Assembly: GCA_002314515.1 (NCBI GenBank)
Contig: DCGB01000095.1
Location: 756 to 17,273, forward strand
Length of the DNA stretch: 16,518 nucleotides
From: Solobacterium sp. UBA1789
Lineage (GTDB): Bacteria; Bacillota_I; Bacilli_A; Erysipelotrichales; Erysipelotrichaceae
Direction of reading: 5' to 3'
In this document: in pieces, positions 14,328 through 16,518 of the stretch
Layout of the letters: each line of letters starts with the position of its first letter
How positions within the stretch are numbered: the first letter of the stretch is position 1
Translations under genes and position numbers: made by a program
The notes under the pieces: generated by a model
What the model was told of the DNA's origin: nothing
Databases searched by the model: none
The model's input: the letters and a program-made list of their open reading frames with translations, nothing else

Positions 14328-14865
14328 GAACTAAATCAACGTAGTTGATATCAGTAGGTGTCTCACGACCGAATAAAATGATTAATACAGTTGCGACCTG
14401 GGCCTGATCATTCATTGAATCAACAATACCTTCCATACCAGAGAATGGACCGGAAAGAATCTTGACAGAATCGCCAACCTTGAAATCAACTTCAACAGCC
14501 TTATCAGACTTACCAATTCTTCTTAAGATAGCTTCAATTTCTTCGCCCTTAACCGGAATAGGCTTGGCACCACCACCTGATGAACCGATAAATCCGGTTA
14601 CACCTGGCGTATTACGAACAACATACCAGGCTTCATCAGTCATAATCATTTCAACAAAAAGATAACCAGGGAAAATATTTTTTACAACTTCCTTACTCTT
14701 TTCATTCTTTACTTCAATCTGGGTTTCTTCAGCTACAACGATACGGAACAGATTGTCAGAAATGCCCATGGTCTCAAGTCGCTTTTCCAGATTTTCTTTA
14801 ACACGATTTTCATGACCAGCATAGGTATTGACAACATACCATTCTTTATTATTAAGTTCGCTCAT
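14317..14865 (-). CDS. nusG: Transcription termination/antitermination factor NusG
   Basis: General elongation factor that binds RNA polymerase across the cleft and affects pausing, termination and coupling. The 182-aa length is normal. The NGN domain starts at EWYVVNTYAGHENRVKENLEKR (8-29) and includes FPGYLFVEM (65-73) and RNTPGVTGFIG (84-94). The KOW domain is FKVGDSVKILSGPFSGMEG (128-146), ending in FGRETPTDINYVDL. The start codon directly follows the secE stop (TAAATG) with only a G-rich stretch about 12 nt upstream, so translation is coupled to secE. Downstream, rplK is absent; HAD genes follow instead. Confidence 0.98.
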   Translation of the reverse strand: MSELNNKEWYVVNTYAGHENRVKENLEKRLETMGISDNLFRIVVAEETQIEVKNEKSKEVVKNIFPGYLFVEMIMTDEAWYVVRNTPGVTGFIGSSGGGAKPIPVKGEEIEAILRRIGKSDKAVEVDFKVGDSVKILSGPFSGMEGIVDSMNDQAQVATVLIILFGRETPTDINYVDLVQAL

Positions 14866-15048
14866 TTAGGCAATAACCCCCATAAGTTTTAACAATAAAG
14901 AAATAATGAACTGACAGCCATAGAAGAAAATGGCAAAAAACAAAGTAAATAAAATAACCTGAACGGAATTTACCAGCAAATCACCCTTCTTTGGCCATCT
15001 GATTTTTGAAATCTCTTTAACAATCTGACTAGGACTAAACCACTTCAT
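14866..15048 (-). CDS. secE: Preprotein translocase subunit SecE
   Basis: Essential small subunit of the SecYEG protein-export channel in the cytoplasmic membrane; 60 aa, the short single-span form usual in Gram-positive bacteria. The amphipathic N-terminal part contains EISKIRWPKKGD (12-23) with the conserved Trp-Pro. One membrane segment follows (about residues 25-55). The start has a strong AGGAGGG 5 nt upstream that overlaps the rpmG stop codon. It lies between rpmG and nusG, the standard order. Confidence 0.96.
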   Translation of the reverse strand: MKWFSPSQIVKEISKIRWPKKGDLLVNSVQVILFTLFFAIFFYGCQFIISLLLKLMGVIA

Positions 15049-15057
15049 AGTACCCTC

Positions 15058-15213
15058 CTATTTGGTTTCCTTATGAACCGTGTGTTTGTTACAACGCGGA
15101 CAAAACTTTTTTAATTCCAGACGCTCACTGGCTGTCTGTTTATTACGATAAGTTACATAGTTTCTGGACAAACACTCGGAACAAGTCAGGATAACCTTAT
15201 TCTTATCTTTCAT
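15058..15213 (-). CDS. rpmG: Ribosomal protein bL33
   Basis: Small large-subunit protein of 51 aa, beginning MKDKNKVILTCSECLSRNY. Both zinc-binding CxxC pairs are present (C11/C14 and C38/C41), so this is the zinc-containing form. YRNKQTASERLELKKFCPRC is the family core. The start has a strong AGGAGGAG 6 nt upstream. The stop TAG is part of the secE ribosome binding region, giving a coupled rpmG-secE-nusG operon under the promoter at 15268-15296. Some bacteria encode several bL33 copies; whether another exists here cannot be seen. Confidence 0.96.
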   Translation of the reverse strand: MKDKNKVILTCSECLSRNYVTYRNKQTASERLELKKFCPRCNKHTVHKETK

Positions 15214-15267
15214 CCTCAACTCCTCCTAAATAAAAAGTTATCAAACTCTTGTCCAATAACTGAGTTT

Positions 15268-15296
15268 ATTATCAAATATATTTATTAATTTGTCAA
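15268..15296 (-). promoter_or_regulatory. Strong sigma-A promoter for rpmG-secE-nusG
   Basis: Minus strand: consensus -35 TTGACA (15296 down to 15291), 17-nt spacer, -10 GATAAT (15273 down to 15268). This is the best promoter match in the window. Transcription should begin near 15261, giving a leader of about 48 nt before rpmG. Confidence 0.85.
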
Positions 15297-15350
15297 CATA
15301 AGCTAGAATTAAATCATAAAAGAAATTAACAATAATTAAAGGAGACTATT

Positions 15351-16115
15351 ATGGATCTTGGATTAAGAAACAAAGTTGCCATAATCACCGGTGGTACCAA
15401 GGGCATTGGTGCCGGAACAGCGGAAGTACTGGCAAAAGAAGGCTGTAATCTCGTCCTGGTATTTCGCTCAGACGAAGAAGGTTCTCAGGCATTCTGCAAT
15501 TATTTAAAAGAAACATATAAAGTAGATGTTTTGCCTGTTAATGCTGATGTTACCATTGCTGAACAAAGAGATAAAGTCTGGGAAGAATGTTTCCAGCATT
15601 ATGGCACGGTTGATATTCTAATCAATAATGCGGCTGGCGGTTCACCACGTGGTATTGACTTTCTGGATGTTACTTATGAACAGTGGCTGGCTTGCATGGA
15701 AGGATCTCTAGGCCATACTTTTGCCATGTCTCAACGTTTTGTCAAAGAAATCAAAAAAGCAAATAAAACTGGACATATCGTTAATCTTTCAGCTAAAGCA
15801 GCCATCAGATCTGATTCAATGGATAAGATTCCTTATGCCACAGCCAAGGGTGCAATCGCAACTTTAACTAAAAGAATGGCTCATGCCTATATTGAACAGG
15901 GTGTCTGGATTAATGCCATCATACCAGGCTATGTCATCAATAATGGTGTCTTTAAGGACCAGACTAATGCCTATGCCCAAAAGAAAGCCGGCTTATTAAG
16001 AATCGGCTGGGCATTGCCGGAAGATATGGGCAATATCATTGCCTTCCTGTGTTCTGATTTATCTAAGCAGATGATTGGCGTCTTAGTCGATACATCTGGT
16101 GGAACAATGTTCTAA
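15351..16115 (+). CDS. Short-chain dehydrogenase/reductase (SDR), copy A
   Basis: NAD(P)-dependent classical SDR oxidoreductase, 254 aa, full length. The Rossmann motif TGGTKGIG is at 13-20. FRSDEEG after strand 2 (38-44) has Arg and Ser, which favours NADP(H). NNAAG is at 92-96. The catalytic Ser is S147 (NLSAKA), with Tyr162 and Lys166 in PYATAKG. The Asn of the usual N-S-Y-K tetrad appears to be Ser119 (EGSLGHTF). AAAGGAG at 15338-15344 supports the start. The divergent 137-bp spacer contains a possible but weak promoter (TTGTCA at 15290). Substrate unknown; 3-oxoacyl or sugar-alcohol reductases are typical relatives. A paralogue follows 12 nt downstream. Confidence 0.92.
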   Translation: MDLGLRNKVAIITGGTKGIGAGTAEVLAKEGCNLVLVFRSDEEGSQAFCNYLKETYKVDVLPVNADVTIAEQRDKVWEECFQHYGTVDILINNAAGGSPRGIDFLDVTYEQWLACMEGSLGHTFAMSQRFVKEIKKANKTGHIVNLSAKAAIRSDSMDKIPYATAKGAIATLTKRMAHAYIEQGVWINAIIPGYVINNGVFKDQTNAYAQKKAGLLRIGWALPEDMGNIIAFLCSDLSKQMIGVLVDTSGGTMF

Positions 16116-16127
16116 AAGGAGAAAAAT

Positions 16128-16518
16128 ATGGATCTTGGTTTACAAAAGAAAGTTGCCATCATTACTGGTGGTACTAAGGGTATCGGTGGCGGTGCTGCCG
16201 AAGTACTGGCAAAAGAAGGCTGTAATCTGGCCCTGGTATATCGTTCTGATGATGAAGGTTCAATCGCTTTCTGCAAACGTCTGGCTGAAGAAAACAATGT
16301 TGATGTTTTGCCTGTTAAGGCTGATGTTACCATTGCGGAAGCCAGAGAAGAAATCTGGGCAAAGACCCTGGAACATTTCGGCACTGTCGACATTCTAATC
16401 AATAATGCCAACTGTGGTTCACCACGTGGTATTGATTTCCTGGATGTTACTTATGAACAGTGGCTGACTTGTATGAACGGTTCCCTTAATCACACTTTTG
16501 CCATGTCTCAACGTTTTG
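16128..16518 (+). CDS. Short-chain dehydrogenase/reductase (SDR), copy B (3' end beyond window)
   Basis: Tandem paralogue of the preceding SDR, about 77% identical over the 130 visible residues by my count. Both begin MDLGL and share the TGGTKGIG motif and the GSPRGIDFLDVTYEQWL block. AAGGAG at 16116-16121 lies 6 nt before the ATG, overlapping the end of copy A's coding region by a few bases, so the two are co-transcribed. Changes include NNANCG in place of NNAAGG beside the cofactor, and Tyr for Phe plus Asp for Glu after strand 2. Ser again replaces the tetrad Asn (NGSLNHTF). The catalytic Tyr/Lys lie beyond the window, so activity cannot be judged. Confidence 0.92.
   Translation, partial: MDLGLQKKVAIITGGTKGIGGGAAEVLAKEGCNLALVYRSDDEGSIAFCKRLAEENNVDVLPVKADVTIAEAREEIWAKTLEHFGTVDILINNANCGSPRGIDFLDVTYEQWLTCMNGSLNHTFAMSQRF

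Noticed and set aside
15236..15267. Interleaved inverted repeats (AAACTC/GAGTTT and AGTTAT/ATAACT) upstream of rpmG as a pseudoknot riboswitch
   Set aside because: The predicted transcription start near 15261 leaves the first AAACTC arm untranscribed, there is no loop nucleotide between arms, and the pairs are short and AT-rich.
16112..16411. 99-codon open frames on both strands over the second SDR gene
   Set aside because: They overlap the well-supported SDR copy B frame, which has a ribosome binding site and all family motifs; the others have neither.
1..16518. CRISPR arrays, tRNA genes, insertion sequences or phage genes
   Set aside because: I found no regularly spaced direct repeats, no cloverleaf-like sequence, no transposase or integrase frame and no flanking inverted repeats; the metabolic genes have base use similar to their neighbours.

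Overview
The window is AT-rich chromosomal DNA from a low-GC Gram-positive bacterium. It carries the rpmG-secE-nusG and rplJ-rplL-methyltransferase-rpoB informational blocks of Bacillota gene order. The beta subunit has Asn where most bacteria have the rifampicin-pocket His (E. coli H526), and it is much longer than the Bacillus protein before that point. Both traits fit the Erysipelotrichia/Mollicutes side of the phylum. Many small metabolic genes and an aromatic amino acid decarboxylase-like gene suggest a gut fermenter. Genus-level placement is not possible by eye.

Layout, left to right. Positions 1-3870 (minus strand) hold the 5' part of rpoB, an RsmC/YbxB-like methyltransferase, rplL and rplJ, with an L10 leader attenuator and a promoter. 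Positions 3917-5467 (minus) hold a monocistronic lipoprotein gene with its own promoter and terminator; it has a Cthe_2159-type carbohydrate-binding beta-helix and a repetitive Met-Pro tail. Positions 5492-8712 (minus) are a tightly coupled three-gene operon: FAD oxidoreductase, xylose-isomerase-like TIM barrel, nucleoside hydrolase-like protein. It is divergent from a plus-strand PLP-dependent decarboxylase (8784-10241), which ends in a perfect hairpin shared with the converging operon. Positions 10261-14275 (minus) hold four tandem Cof-type HAD phosphatases followed by a SagB-type flavin oxidoreductase. These lie directly downstream of rpmG-secE-nusG (14317-15213), which has a strong sigma-A promoter at 15268-15296. 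Positions 15351-16518 (plus) hold two tandem short-chain dehydrogenases; the second is cut by the window end.

The main architectural surprise is that the usual secE-nusG-rplK-rplA-rplJ-rplL-rpoB string is split. rplK and rplA are absent, and about 10.5 kb of metabolic genes lies between nusG and rplJ. The HAD-SagB genes appear to be read as an extension of the secE-nusG transcript through a hairpin whose T-run touches the Shine-Dalgarno of the first HAD gene. The most speculative but interesting unit is the FAD oxidoreductase/TIM-barrel/nucleoside-hydrolase operon, which looks like a catabolic pathway for an unidentified glycoside or nucleoside.
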